Part shown: piece after piece, positions 25,049-34,853 of the stretch
Layout of the letters: every line of letters starts with the position of its first letter
Position numbering within the stretch: position 1 is the first letter of the stretch
Origin: Mycobacterium adipatum
Lineage (GTDB): Bacteria > Actinomycetota > Actinomycetes > Mycobacteriales > Mycobacteriaceae
Direction of reading: 5' to 3'
NCBI RefSeq assembly: GCF_001644575.1
Contig: NZ_CP015597.1
Span: 186,001 to 250,000, forward strand
Length of the DNA: 64,000 nucleotides
Made by a program: the position numbers and the translations under genes
Notes under the pieces: generated by a model
Database searches by the model: none
Told to the model about the DNA's origin: nothing
The model's input: the letters and a program-made list of their open reading frames with translations, nothing else

Positions 25049-26290
25049 TCACTCTCCGGCGCTCCCGGCAAGCCACTGGTCCCAAGGCAGGCTCCAGTCT
25101 CCGTTCTGCCACACCTGGAGGGGACGGCCGCCGGTGTTGCGGACTTCGACGACGTCGCCGGGTTGGGAGAAGTCGTAGAACCACTGCGCGTTGTCGGAGT
25201 TCACGTTGAGGCAACCGTGCGAGACGTTCGTGTTGCCCTGCGCCCAGACGGTGCTGTCGAGTTGATGAATGTAGATGCCGTCGTTGCTCAGCCGCACCGC
25301 GTAGTTGATCGCCTCCTTGTAGCCGAGGCGCGAGTTGATCGGCAAGCCGTAGGTGGAGGAATCCATGATGACCGGGTTGGCCTTGTCCATGACAGTGTAA
25401 GTACCAGGTTGTGTCCAGAACGAGAGCGTCTGATCGCCAACGGTTTCCGTGCCGCCCATGCCCATCGACGTCGGGATGGTGCGGACGAGTTGTCCGTTCT
25501 CGTACACGCTGATGGTCTTGGTGGCGTCGTCGGCGATCGAGACGTGGGAGGCGCCGATCGTGAACGACACCCGCTCGTCTTCCTGGCCGTAGAGGCCGCC
25601 CCCGAGGTCGGCCCCGTAGATGTTCGCCGCGACCGTCACTTTCGTTTCCGCCGCGTAGTACTGCTGTGGACGCCAGTGCGCGTTCTGGTCGTCGATCCAG
25701 AACCACGATCCCTGCACGGCGGGGTCAGTAGTCACGGCGAGGCGTTTCTGCGCCGCCGCACGGTCGGCGATGGGTTCGTCGAAATGGGCGACGATCACGG
25801 TGCCCACACCGTAGGTGCCGCCGTCGGTCAACGCCGCCCCGGAGGTGGTCGTCAACGTCGCCTTCGTCTGGTTGCTCGGTGTGAGCGTGGTGAACGCGGA
25901 CGTCTGGGTCGCCGGGACGCCGCCGAGTCCGCGACTGGTCACGGTGAGCGTGTACGTACGCCCGTATCCCAGCGGCACGGTGGGTTTCCACGTCTCGGCG
26001 TCGGGCGTGAGGACGCCGGGAACGGGCGCGTTGCCGTCGTTGGTCATGCGCACGTCGGTGAGGGTGCCGTCGGCCGCGGTCACCCGCACCGCGCTGAGGG
26101 GGTCGACGCCGGTGGCGTCGGGACCGGGCACGATCGTCACCCGCGCAGGGTCCGGCGACGGGGGCGCTGCGGTGGGAGTGCCGGTGACAGGGCGTGCGGC
26201 GGCCCACCAGCCGAGCGTCGCGGCGATCAGTACTACGACGGCCGCTGTGGCGACGGTGACGATCAGTGGTCGAGTTCGGACGACCAACAC
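25049..26290 (-). CDS. ldt: L,D-transpeptidase (LdtMt2 type)
   Basis: 413 residues from GTG 26290, with GAGGAG upstream. N-terminal membrane anchor (residues about 8-30), two immunoglobulin-like domains, then a YkuD catalytic domain with IYIHQLDS and the active-site SHGCLNV (Cys360), and the C-terminal WNG-type segment typical of mycobacterial LdtMt2. It makes 3-3 peptidoglycan cross-links outside the membrane. It is transposon cargo, next to but not obviously part of the sulfur genes; a periplasmic thiol enzyme could be a target of persulfide stress, which is inference. Confidence 0.9.
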   Translation of the reverse strand: MLVVRTRPLIVTVATAAVVVLIAATLGWWAAARPVTGTPTAAPPSPDPARVTIVPGPDATGVDPLSAVRVTAADGTLTDVRMTNDGNAPVPGVLTPDAETWKPTVPLGYGRTYTLTVTSRGLGGVPATQTSAFTTLTPSNQTKATLTTTSGAALTDGGTYGVGTVIVAHFDEPIADRAAAQKRLAVTTDPAVQGSWFWIDDQNAHWRPQQYYAAETKVTVAANIYGADLGGGLYGQEDERVSFTIGASHVSIADDATKTISVYENGQLVRTIPTSMGMGGTETVGDQTLSFWTQPGTYTVMDKANPVIMDSSTYGLPINSRLGYKEAINYAVRLSNDGIYIHQLDSTVWAQGNTNVSHGCLNVNSDNAQWFYDFSQPGDVVEVRNTGGRPLQVWQNGDWSLPWDQWLAGSAGE

Positions 26291-26332
26291 GGAACTCCTC
26301 GAATGTGTTTGCAGGGCAGTGCCATCGACCGG

Positions 26333-27676
26333 CTACGTCGTCAGATCATCAGCGGCGTTGTCGAACTGGTCGTCGACGAGAATCACGGTGCGGTCCGGGG
26401 ATTCGATCAGTGATGCGGCGATCGAGGCGCGGTAGCCGGATCCGCAGTGCACCCAGACCTGTCCGCGGGGCACCTCGTCGAGACGGCCGATCAGTTCGTG
26501 CAGCGGGATGTTGATCGCCTTGGCGATGTGGCTGTCGTCGAACTCGCCGGCCTGGCGGACGTCGAGGACGGTGAGGTCCTCGACGCCGTACACCTCGGCG
26601 AGGTCGGCGAAGTCGGCTATGCGGTAGGAGGACAGTGGAGTGTTCTCGGCGAGCGTTCGGACGTCACCGGTGGCGGATCCTGTGACGTTGTCGACGCCGA
26701 TGCGGGACAGTTCGCGGCGGGCGTTAAGGATCTGGTCGGTGTTTTCGCCGATGAGGGTCAGCGGGGCGCCCCAGGCGTAGAGCCAGCCCAGGTAGGTGAC
26801 GAACTGGGTGGACAGTTCGAAGCCCTTCGTGCCGGCGAGGTGCCCGGCGGCGAAGGCGGTGCGGTTGCGCAGATCGACGACCCATTCGCCGGCGTCGATG
26901 CGGCGGCGCAGCTCGGCGGCGTCCACGGGGTCGGGCAGCGACAGGTCGACCGGGGCGGGGCCCTCGGCGTTGATGACGCCCATGTGCGCGTAGTACGCGG
27001 GGTAGGCCGACAGGCCGGCAATCAGCTCGTCGACGTAGGTCTGTTCGTCGTTGCTCAGTGCGGGGTTGGTGTTGCGCTGCTCGGCGATCGTGGACGAGTC
27101 TCCGCTGGCGGGGCTGGCCGAGCAGAAGCTGCCGAATCCGTGCGTCGGGTAGACCTGCACGTCGTCGGGGAGTTCGGCGGCGAGGCGTCGCACGGAGTGG
27201 AACTGCGCGCGGGTCAGTTCCTCGGTGTGCTCGTCGCCGATCAGGTCGGTGCGTCCGGTGGTGCCGTGCAGCATCGATCCGCCGGAGAACACCCCTACGG
27301 CGGTTCCGGAGCCGTCCTGCAGGACGTAGCTCACGTGATGGTGGGTGTGTCCGGGGGTGTGCAACACCTGGAAGCGGAACGGGCCGACGTCGACGACGTC
27401 CCCGTCGGTGACGGGGCGTCGGTCATACGACACTTCATCACCGGCGGCCACTACGTACTGGGCGTCGAGCAGCCGTGCCAGTTCCAGTCCACCGGTGACG
27501 TAGTCGTTGTGGATGTGGGTCTCCAGCACGTGGGTGATGGTCACGCCGTGATCGGCAGCCAGGGCTAACACGCGGTCGATGTCGCGTTGCGGGTCGATGA
27601 CCGCAGCGACGCCGTCCTGGCTGACCAGGTAGCTGCGATCTCCGAGTCCCGAGGTGTCAATGATGGTTACGTCCAT
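26333..27676 (-). CDS. cstB: Persulfide dioxygenase-rhodanese (CstB/ETHE1-like)
   Basis: 447 residues from ATG 27676 with GGAGAAG upstream. N-terminal metallo-beta-lactamase domain with THIHNDYVTGG and HTPGHTHHH iron ligands, a middle rhodanese-like domain lacking the Cys (WVVDLRNRTAFAAGHL), and a C-terminal rhodanese with active Cys411 in VHCGSGYRAS. This three-domain layout is that of CstB, which oxidises persulfides to sulfite/thiosulfate in the cytoplasm. Same strand as the TauE/SafE, DUF302 and CstR-like genes, likely one operon. Confidence 0.88.
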   Translation of the reverse strand: MDVTIIDTSGLGDRSYLVSQDGVAAVIDPQRDIDRVLALAADHGVTITHVLETHIHNDYVTGGLELARLLDAQYVVAAGDEVSYDRRPVTDGDVVDVGPFRFQVLHTPGHTHHHVSYVLQDGSGTAVGVFSGGSMLHGTTGRTDLIGDEHTEELTRAQFHSVRRLAAELPDDVQVYPTHGFGSFCSASPASGDSSTIAEQRNTNPALSNDEQTYVDELIAGLSAYPAYYAHMGVINAEGPAPVDLSLPDPVDAAELRRRIDAGEWVVDLRNRTAFAAGHLAGTKGFELSTQFVTYLGWLYAWGAPLTLIGENTDQILNARRELSRIGVDNVTGSATGDVRTLAENTPLSSYRIADFADLAEVYGVEDLTVLDVRQAGEFDDSHIAKAINIPLHELIGRLDEVPRGQVWVHCGSGYRASIAASLIESPDRTVILVDDQFDNAADDLTT

Positions 27677-27721
27677 GATGTGCTTCTCCAATTCAAAGGT
27701 GTTGTGAGGGAACGTCGTAGG

Positions 27722-28492
27722 TCATCGCAGCAAGAGGGTGTCGATGACGACGAAGGCGGCGACGGCGAAGACCAGCAGGGCGAACCAGCGCTGCAGCCGG
27801 TCGGTGTTCAGTCGGGTGCCCAGGTGGCCGGCGATGAGCGAGGCCGCGGTGGCGGTTCCAGCGAACGCCGCGGCGATCGCCCAGTTGATGTGCAGGCCGT
27901 GCAGGTGCGAGACCACTCCGGCAGCCGAGTTCGCGGTGATGATCAGCAGTGAGGTGCCCACGGCGATCGGCATGTCGACACCGAGCATCAGCACCAGCGC
28001 CGGGATGATGAGGAATCCGCCTCCGACGCCGAACAGGCCGGTCAGCAGGCCCACCGCCAGCCCTGCTGGGATGGAGCGGGGGGCGCAGCGTCGCCAGTCG
28101 ATCCCGCCGTCGGTGTCGCATGCCGTCCCGGTGGGGCCGTCGTCGCGCAGCATGCGGATCCCGGCGAGCACCATCACCGCGGCGAATCCGAGCAGAAGGG
28201 CCGACTGCGGGAGGTGCGATCCGATCGCGGCACCGGCGAAGGTGGCCGGGATGCCCGCTGCAGCGAAGATCGCGGCGAGGCGCCACTGGACGTGGCCGGC
28301 TCGGATCTTGGGGAGCGCTCCGACCGCGGACGCGACGCCGATCACGATGAGCGACACCGGGATCGCCTGATCCATGTCCAGTCCGACGGCGTAGACCAGC
28401 GCCGGTACGGCCAGGATCGATCCGCCGCCGCCCAGCAGACCGAGGAGGACGCCGATGATAGCTCCGAACAGCAGGGCCAGGGTGATCGTCAT
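27722..28492 (-). CDS. TauE/SafE family permease
   Basis: 256 residues from ATG 28492, almost entirely hydrophobic with about seven or eight membrane helices. The repeated [17 protein letters not shown] and [17 protein letters not shown] glycine motifs are the family signature. TauE/SafE permeases move sulfite, sulfonates or related organosulfur anions; next to a persulfide dioxygenase the likely job is exporting sulfite or thiosulfate (the CstA-type neighbourhood often includes one). 30 bp upstream of cstB's leader region. Confidence 0.88.
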   Translation of the reverse strand: MTITLALLFGAIIGVLLGLLGGGGSILAVPALVYAVGLDMDQAIPVSLIVIGVASAVGALPKIRAGHVQWRLAAIFAAAGIPATFAGAAIGSHLPQSALLLGFAAVMVLAGIRMLRDDGPTGTACDTDGGIDWRRCAPRSIPAGLAVGLLTGLFGVGGGFLIIPALVLMLGVDMPIAVGTSLLIITANSAAGVVSHLHGLHINWAIAAAFAGTATAASLIAGHLGTRLNTDRLQRWFALLVFAVAAFVVIDTLLLR

Positions 28493-28526
28493 GACCGCGT
28501 GGTGTTGTCATGGGGGCTCGGGCTAT

Positions 28527-28931
28527 TCACGGCGAGGTGGTGAGCGCGGCGATGGCGGCGCGCAGGCGCGTGGCGGCGTCATCGGCGACCGGTTGCAGGT
28601 CGGGTTGTTCGGCGACCTGGACCATGATCTGCGGGTCCATCGCCTCCACGAGTACCGAGCCCGGATGGTCGGTGTCGGTGCGGACGACGACGTTGCACGG
28701 CAGCAGCAAGCCGATCTGGCGGTCCACACTGAGTGCCCGATGGGCCAGCGGTGGGTTGCACGCCCCGAGGATGAGGTAGTCCTCCACGTCCTCGTCGAGT
28801 TTCTGCTTCAGCGTCGAGGTCACGTCGATTTCGGTCAGCACGCCGAAACCTTGATCGGACAACGCCTTTCGGGCCCTGTCGACGGCCTGGGCGAACGAGG
28901 TTTTGAGTGTAGTCGATATCGCCATCGACAT
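28527..28931 (-). CDS. DUF302 family protein
   Basis: 134 residues from ATG 28931. Matches DUF302: AISTTLKTSFAQAVDRARKAL, then GFGVLTEIDV, LGACNPPLAHRAL and LLPCNVVVR. DUF302 proteins are small cytoplasmic proteins frequently found beside CsoR/CstR repressors and sulfurtransferases; the molecular role is not established. Two Cys (in GACNP and LPCN) are conserved in the family and could carry sulfur or metal. Confidence 0.85.
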   Translation of the reverse strand: MSMAISTTLKTSFAQAVDRARKALSDQGFGVLTEIDVTSTLKQKLDEDVEDYLILGACNPPLAHRALSVDRQIGLLLPCNVVVRTDTDHPGSVLVEAMDPQIMVQVAEQPDLQPVADDAATRLRAAIAALTTSP

Positions 28932-28963
28932 GGTGTGTTCTCCTTAAGTCGTGGAATCTCCGG

Positions 28964-29329
<366 letters not shown>

Positions 29330-31072
29330 CTAGCTGCGGTCAGGCTCGGTGCGGGGTCCGAAGCCCTCAGGTGATTCGAGAGCCGTCGCGTGTTTACCGA
29401 TGTGCGCCTCGGACCGCATCCGCTCGACCATGTGCGGGTAGTGCAGTTCGAACGCGGGCCGTTCGGAACGGATGCGGGGCAGTTCGGTGAAGTTGTGCCG
29501 CGGCGGCGGGCAGCTGGTGGCCCATTCCAGCGAATTGCCGTATCCCCACGGGTCGTCCACTGTCACCGGTTCGCCATAGCGGTAGCTCTTGAATGCGTTC
29601 CACAGAAAGAACAGGGTTGATATCCCGAGGATGAACGATCCGATGGTGGAAATGACGTTGAGTGTGGTGAAGCCGTCGGAGGGCAGGTAGTCGGCGTAGC
29701 GGCGCGGCATCCCCTCATCGCCGAGCCAGTGCTGCACCAGAAAAGTGGCGTGGAAGCCGATGAAGGTCAGCCAGAAGTGCAGCTTGCCGAGCCGCTCGTC
29801 CATGAGCCGGCCGGTGATCTTCGGGAACCAGAAGTAGAAGCCGCCGAACATCGAGAACACGATGGTGCCGAACAGCACGTAATGGAAGTGAGCAATGAGG
29901 AAGTAGCTGTCGGTGACGTGGAAGTCCAGCGGCGGGCTGGCCAGGATGACCCCCGACAGACCGCCGAGCAGGAACGTGACGAGGAACCCGACCGCCCACA
30001 GCATCGGCGTTTCGAACGTGATCTGCCCTTTCCACATGGTACCGATCCAGTTGACGAACTTGATGCCGGTCGGCACTGCGATCAGGTAGGACATGAAGGC
30101 GAAGAACGGCAACAGCACCGCGCCGGTCGCGTACATGTGGTGCGCCCACACCGCCACCGACAGCGCCATGATCCCGATGGTGGCGTAGACGATGGTGGTG
30201 TAGCCGAAGATGGGTTTGCGGGAGAACACCGGGATGATCTCGGTGATCACGCCGAAAAATGGCAAGGCCACGATGTAGACCTCGGGGTGGCCGAAGAACC
30301 AGAACAGGTGCTGCCACAGCAGCACGCCGCCGTTAGCCGGGTCGTAGACGTGGGCACCGAGGTGGCGATCGGCGGCCAGCCCGAACAACGCTGCGGTCAG
30401 GATCGGGAAGGCAACAAGAATGAGGACGCTGGTGATCAAAACGTCCCAGGTGAAGACCGGCATCCGGAACATCGTCATGCCGGGAGCGCGCATGCAGACC
30501 ACCGTGGTGATCATGTTGACCGCACCGAGGATGGTGCCCAGTCCGGACACGATCAGGCCCATGATCCACAGGTCGCCACCGGCCCCGGGTGAATGGATGG
30601 CGTCGCTGAGCGGCGCGTAGGCGGTCCACCCGAAGTCGGCGGCGCCACCGGGGGTGATGAACCCGGCCAGCACGATTAAGCCGCCAAACAGGAACAGCCA
30701 GAACGAGAATGCGTTGAGACGTGGGAACGCCACATCGGGGGCACCGATCTGCAGCGGCAGCACCAGATTGGCGAAGGCGAAGACCATCGGGGTGGCGAAC
30801 AGCAGCAGCATCAACGTGCCGTGCATCGTGAACAACTGGTTGTACTGCTCGTTGGACAGGAACTGCAGTCCTGGGGTGGCCAGTTCGGTGCGGATGAACA
30901 AGGCCATCAGTCCACCGGCGAGAAAGAATCCGAACGTGCCCACGAAGTACATCTGCCCGATCAGCTTGTGATCAGTGGTCGTGATCAGCCGATAGATCAG
31001 GGTGCCTTTGAGCTGATAACGCGCCGGGAACGGACGTGTCGCCTTCAGCTCTTGAATGACGGTGTCGGTCAT
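29330..31072 (-). CDS. ctaD: Cytochrome c oxidase subunit I (aa3 type), extra copy
   Basis: 580 residues from ATG 31072, about twelve membrane helices. Heme and copper ligands are visible: [13 protein letters not shown] near residue 80, [17 protein letters not shown] near 250, the His pair VWAHHMY near 305, and AHFHYVLFG near 390. Subunit I of a mycobacterial aa3 oxidase. No subunit II, III or assembly gene accompanies it, so it must use host partners. An ATACCC-N4-GGGTAY operator upstream ties it to the sulfide regulon; since sulfide poisons heme-copper oxidases, a replacement subunit is a plausible function. Confidence 0.92.
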   Translation of the reverse strand: MTDTVIQELKATRPFPARYQLKGTLIYRLITTTDHKLIGQMYFVGTFGFFLAGGLMALFIRTELATPGLQFLSNEQYNQLFTMHGTLMLLLFATPMVFAFANLVLPLQIGAPDVAFPRLNAFSFWLFLFGGLIVLAGFITPGGAADFGWTAYAPLSDAIHSPGAGGDLWIMGLIVSGLGTILGAVNMITTVVCMRAPGMTMFRMPVFTWDVLITSVLILVAFPILTAALFGLAADRHLGAHVYDPANGGVLLWQHLFWFFGHPEVYIVALPFFGVITEIIPVFSRKPIFGYTTIVYATIGIMALSVAVWAHHMYATGAVLLPFFAFMSYLIAVPTGIKFVNWIGTMWKGQITFETPMLWAVGFLVTFLLGGLSGVILASPPLDFHVTDSYFLIAHFHYVLFGTIVFSMFGGFYFWFPKITGRLMDERLGKLHFWLTFIGFHATFLVQHWLGDEGMPRRYADYLPSDGFTTLNVISTIGSFILGISTLFFLWNAFKSYRYGEPVTVDDPWGYGNSLEWATSCPPPRHNFTELPRIRSERPAFELHYPHMVERMRSEAHIGKHATALESPEGFGPRTEPDRS

Positions 31073-31179
31073 CTTTCTCCCCTGCCTCAGGACGCTCTCA
31101 CGCCGCTCAAATTCTTCGCTGCCAGCGATTAGGCCTGTCGCTGGAACTACCTTTTCCCTACGCCGAAACAGGGACGGTG

Positions 31180-31195
31180 CTACCCCCTGGGGTAC
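31180..31195. promoter_or_regulatory. CstR-type operator 2, upstream of ctaD
   Basis: CTACCC-CCTG-GGGTAC, 108 bp upstream of the ctaD start, same 16-bp dyad as at 29269 with one changed outer base. Confidence 0.7.
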
Positions 31196-31263
31196 GAGCC
31201 AAACCTACTGTTGGGGTGATCTTTCGTCGCTCATCGAGGTTGGTCGCAGCACTTACACCGCTG

Positions 31264-32463
31264 TCATGCTCGGCCCTTGAGGATGAGGTTCCAGTACATC
31301 GCGGGTAGCCCGTAGCGCTTGAGCAGCCACATGTCGCGGCGTTCGTGGGTGGTGTCGATGAACGGGATCGACGGCGCTGGTTTCATGGTGTAGTCGAATT
31401 CGGCGAGCAGCATCTTGTCGCGTGCGGTGGTCAGCGGACACGACGCGTAGCCGCCGTAGGAGCCCGACAGCGGGCGACCGGCCATGCTGTCGGCGAGGTT
31501 GGCGGCGACCACCGGGGCTTGTTTGCGGATGGCGGCTCCGGTCTTGGAGTTCGGGGTCGAGCCGGCGTCGCCGAGGGCGAAGACGTTGTCGAACTGGTTG
31601 TGCCGCATGGTGTTCTTGTCCACGTCCACGTAACCCCCCGGATTGTCGGCGGCGCGCAGCGGGCTGGACTTGATCCAGTCGGGCGCCGATTGGCGCGGGA
31701 CGACGTGCAGCATGTCGTAACCGACCTCGCTGGTGGTGTCGGCGGAGTTGTCGGTGATGGTCACGGTGCGGGTGTCGGGGTTGACGGTGGTGACCTCGCT
31801 GTTCTTGTGCACTTCGATTCCGTAGCGCGCGACCACGCGTTCCAGTTCGTCGGCGAACTCCTTGACCCCAAACATGCCCGGCGTCGGCAGTACGAGCACG
31901 ACGCGGATGTTCGACAGCACGCCCTGGCGTCGCCAGTAGTCGGCGGCCAGGTAGGCGATCTTCTGCGGTGCGCCGGCGCATTTGATCGGACCCGACGGCA
32001 TCGTGAAGATCGCCGTGCCCGAGCGCATCGACTTGATCAGCTCCCAGGTCTTGGGCGCCAGATCGTAACGGTAGTTGCTCGACACGGCCGGCGAGTCGAG
32101 CGATTCGGCCATGCCGGGCACGGCGGTCCAGTCGAGTTGGATGCCGGGGCACACGACTAGGTGGTCGTAGCCGACCGTGACGCCTCCCTCGGTGGTGACG
32201 CGCTGCTTCTCCGGGTCGATCTCACAGGCCCGGTCCTTGATCCATCCCACCCCCTGCGGCATTACCGACGCCTGCGGCCGCGCGCTGGCGTCGGCCTTGA
32301 CGCATCCGCCGCCGACCAGCGTCCACAGCGGTTGGTAGTAGTGCGTGTCGGAGGGTTCGATGACGCCGATGTCGTTGACGCCCGCGTGCCGAAGTCGCGC
32401 GGCGAGTGACACACCCGCGTTGCCACCGCCGACGACGACGATCTGATGTCCCACTGCAGTCAC
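31264..32463 (-). CDS. sqr: Sulfide:quinone oxidoreductase (type II-like)
   Basis: 399 residues from GTG 32463, with AGGAGG seven bases upstream, which settles the start. N-terminal FAD-binding VVVGGGNAGVSLA, HYYQPLWTLVGGG, the conserved Cys162 in KCAGAPQKIAYLA, FALGDAGSTPNSKTG near residue 300, and a second Cys in GGYASCPLTT, as in mitochondrial-type SQR. Oxidises sulfide to protein/acceptor persulfide and reduces quinone at the membrane face. It is divergent from gntR with a palindrome between them, and supplies substrate for the persulfide dioxygenases. Confidence 0.92.
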   Translation of the reverse strand: MTAVGHQIVVVGGGNAGVSLAARLRHAGVNDIGVIEPSDTHYYQPLWTLVGGGCVKADASARPQASVMPQGVGWIKDRACEIDPEKQRVTTEGGVTVGYDHLVVCPGIQLDWTAVPGMAESLDSPAVSSNYRYDLAPKTWELIKSMRSGTAIFTMPSGPIKCAGAPQKIAYLAADYWRRQGVLSNIRVVLVLPTPGMFGVKEFADELERVVARYGIEVHKNSEVTTVNPDTRTVTITDNSADTTSEVGYDMLHVVPRQSAPDWIKSSPLRAADNPGGYVDVDKNTMRHNQFDNVFALGDAGSTPNSKTGAAIRKQAPVVAANLADSMAGRPLSGSYGGYASCPLTTARDKMLLAEFDYTMKPAPSIPFIDTTHERRDMWLLKRYGLPAMYWNLILKGRA

Positions 32464-32565
32464 TGTTCGACCTCCTGATGCCTCGAATCGGATGTGCGCA
32501 TCCCCATCGCGACGCTGCTCGACGAGCGCATCGGCGGAATCGACCACGACGATCCCGACTTGTAG

Positions 32566-32581
32566 GGATGTACGTACATCC
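32566..32581. promoter_or_regulatory. GntR-type operator in sqr-gntR intergenic region
   Basis: Perfect 16-bp palindrome GGATGTACGTACATCC between divergent sqr and gntR; core ATGTACGTACAT recurs at 35528. Probable binding site of the adjacent GntR protein. Confidence 0.7.
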
Positions 32582-32660
32582 GCCTAGGCTAGCGTGTCAC
32601 GGGCGGTAACGCACTAGTGCGCGTGACAATGGACGGTGAGATGGTGGCGAGGAGGTCGTG

Positions 32661-33452
32661 GTGGTCGCGGAGGATGACCTGTCGGCGCATGTCGACCGCA
32701 ACAGTGCCCTGCCGCTGTGGGCGCAGGTGCACGCCGATCTGCTGGCGCGCATCCAGGCCGGGGAGTTCACCGAGGGATTCCCCGGCGAGCACTCCCTGAC
32801 GACGAGCTACGGCGTGAGCCGGCACACGATACGTGAAGCGCTGCGCCATCTGCGGCACGCCGGGGTGTTGATCGCCGAGCGGGGGCGAGCCACCCGGCTC
32901 GCCGACGTCCCAGTCATCGAACAGCCCCTGGGCGCGCTGTACAGCCTGTTCGCGGCGGTCGAGGCCACCGGCGTCTCGCAGCACAGTGTCGTGCGCGTTC
33001 TCGACGTCCGGCGCGATCCGACCGTGGCGCAGACGCTGGAACTGCCCTCAGATGCGCCGTTGGTTTACCTGGAACGTCTGCGCATGGCCGGCGAGCACCC
33101 CCTGGCGCTCGACTTCGCCTGGCTGCCCGCCGAGATCGCCGAGCCGCTGCTCGAGGCCAACTTCACCCACACCGCGCTCTACATCGAACTCGAGGCGCGC
33201 TGCGGCGTCCGGCTGACGGGTGGCCGCGAGGACATCACCGCCGTGGTCCCGGAGCCGAGTGAGGCCAAGTTGCTGGCACTCGACGAGCGCTGCGCCGCGC
33301 TGGCGATCCGTCGCCTCAGCTGTGTGGACGAGCGTCCAGTCGAGTTGCGGCACACGTTGATTCGCGCGGACCGGTTCACTGTCAGCGCCCGCTTCTCCCC
33401 CACCGAGGGCTACCGGTTCCTGACGTCGGACGCCCTGTCATTGAGCGGCTGA
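32661..33452 (+). CDS. GntR/HutC-type transcriptional regulator
   Basis: 263 residues from GTG 32661 (GGAGG five bases upstream; GTG 32658 is the alternative). N-terminal winged HTH (LTTSYGVSRHTIREALRHLR near residue 48) and C-terminal UTRA ligand domain (LYSLFAAVEATGV; LVYLERLRMAGEHPLALDFA). HutC-type GntR proteins sense small metabolites. The palindromes at 32566 and 35528 suggest it controls sqr, itself and the rhodanese genes, a second layer beside CstR. Ligand unknown. Confidence 0.85.
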   Translation: MVAEDDLSAHVDRNSALPLWAQVHADLLARIQAGEFTEGFPGEHSLTTSYGVSRHTIREALRHLRHAGVLIAERGRATRLADVPVIEQPLGALYSLFAAVEATGVSQHSVVRVLDVRRDPTVAQTLELPSDAPLVYLERLRMAGEHPLALDFAWLPAEIAEPLLEANFTHTALYIELEARCGVRLTGGREDITAVVPEPSEAKLLALDERCAALAIRRLSCVDERPVELRHTLIRADRFTVSARFSPTEGYRFLTSDALSLSG

Positions 33453-34829
33453 CTCGGCCGCGCACGTCTCCTGCCACGCACCGAATCCGCCCAGCACGTC
33501 GCTGACGTCGGTCGCGCCGTACCGGCGCAACACGCTGGCGGCGACCGAGGAACGGTATCCCCCTGCGCAGTAGACGACGGTGGGCGCGGTCAGATCGAGT
33601 TCCCCGATACGGTCGGGCAACTCACCCACTGGGATCGTGAGCGCTCCCTCGATGACTCCATCGGACGTCTCGCCGGGGTTGCGGACGTCGACGAGTTGGA
33701 CGCCTGCGCCGTCGGTGATACGGCGCGCGACGGCGTCCGCGGTCAGTCGTGAGGCGACTTCGACGTCGCCGGGATGCTCGATCATCGCGCGGTCGGGGTC
33801 GGCGAGGTGCCCGATGACGCGGTCGAATCCGATGCGCGCCAGGCGGTTCTTGGCTTCACGCTCCTGACCCGGCTCGACGATCAGTACGACGTCGACGTCG
33901 GGTCGCAGGACCGAGCCCGCGAACTGCGCGTAGCGACCGTCGAGACCAACGTTGATCGAACCGCGCAGGTGCCCTCGCGCGAACTCCTCGGGACCGCGAC
34001 CGTCGAGGAGCACGGCGCCGGTGGCCGTCGCCGCGTGCACCTCGTCGTAGGTCATGGGTGCGGGCGGTTCGGCTTCGGCGAGCAACTCGCGATGCAGGCC
34101 GTTGAGCGCGGCGTCGTAGGAGAAGTAGCCGGGGGCGGGTGGCTGTCCTTCGGTGACCAGCTGCACGAACGCGTCCCTGTCGGGCGTGCGCAACGCGTAG
34201 TTGGTCCTACGCTGCTCGCCGATCGTCGAGCTGCGTTCCGTCGACAGGTTCTTGCCGCACGCGGATCCCGCCCCGTGGGCCGGGAAGACCCGCGTCGCAT
34301 CGGGCAGAGTCAGCAGTTTGGCCTGTATCGAGTCGTACAGCATGCCGGCCAACTGCTCATCGGTGAAGCCGGCCGATGCCAGCAGGTCGGGGCGGCCCAC
34401 GTCGCCGATGAACAACGTGTCACCGGTCAGCACGCCGTAGGGAGCGACCGCATCGGCGTGCTCGAAGACGACCACCGACATCGACTCCGGTGTGTGTCCC
34501 GGAGTGTGCCGGAATTCGAGGACGACGTCTCCGAGCGCGTAGCGATCGCCGTCCTCGACGGCCGTCGATGCGAACTGCGTGTCGGCCACCGACGAGTACG
34601 CGATGGCCGCACCGGTCGCATCGGCCAGTTCCAGGTGGCCCGAGACGAAGTCGGCGTGGAAGTGGGTCTCGACGACCAGTTCGATGCTCAACCCGTGCTG
34701 CTGTGCGTCGGCGAGGTACTCGGCGACGTCGCGCTGCGGATCCACCACCACCGCCCGCCCCGTCGTCTCGTCGCCGATGAGATACGACGCATGGGACAGG
34801 CAGTCGAGGTAATACTGAATGAACCTCAT
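33438..34829 (-). CDS. Second persulfide dioxygenase-rhodanese fusion
   Basis: 463 residues from ATG 34829. Metallo-beta-lactamase domain with ETHFHADFVSGHLE and HTPGHTPESM, then GDTLFIGDVGRPDLL, a middle rhodanese-like domain without Cys (VLLDGRGPEEFARGHLRGSI), and a C-terminal rhodanese with Cys421 (VYCAGGYRSS). Related to the 26.3-kb protein but clearly diverged. Tail-to-tail overlap of 15 bp with gntR. Probably co-transcribed with the upstream rhodanese-DUF2892 gene from the 35.5-kb promoter. Confidence 0.88.
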   Translation of the reverse strand: MRFIQYYLDCLSHASYLIGDETTGRAVVVDPQRDVAEYLADAQQHGLSIELVVETHFHADFVSGHLELADATGAAIAYSSVADTQFASTAVEDGDRYALGDVVLEFRHTPGHTPESMSVVVFEHADAVAPYGVLTGDTLFIGDVGRPDLLASAGFTDEQLAGMLYDSIQAKLLTLPDATRVFPAHGAGSACGKNLSTERSSTIGEQRRTNYALRTPDRDAFVQLVTEGQPPAPGYFSYDAALNGLHRELLAEAEPPAPMTYDEVHAATATGAVLLDGRGPEEFARGHLRGSINVGLDGRYAQFAGSVLRPDVDVVLIVEPGQEREAKNRLARIGFDRVIGHLADPDRAMIEHPGDVEVASRLTADAVARRITDGAGVQLVDVRNPGETSDGVIEGALTIPVGELPDRIGELDLTAPTVVYCAGGYRSSVAASVLRRYGATDVSDVLGGFGAWQETCAAESAAQ

Positions 34830-34853
34830 GGACAGAACCTTTCGTGTGCGGCG

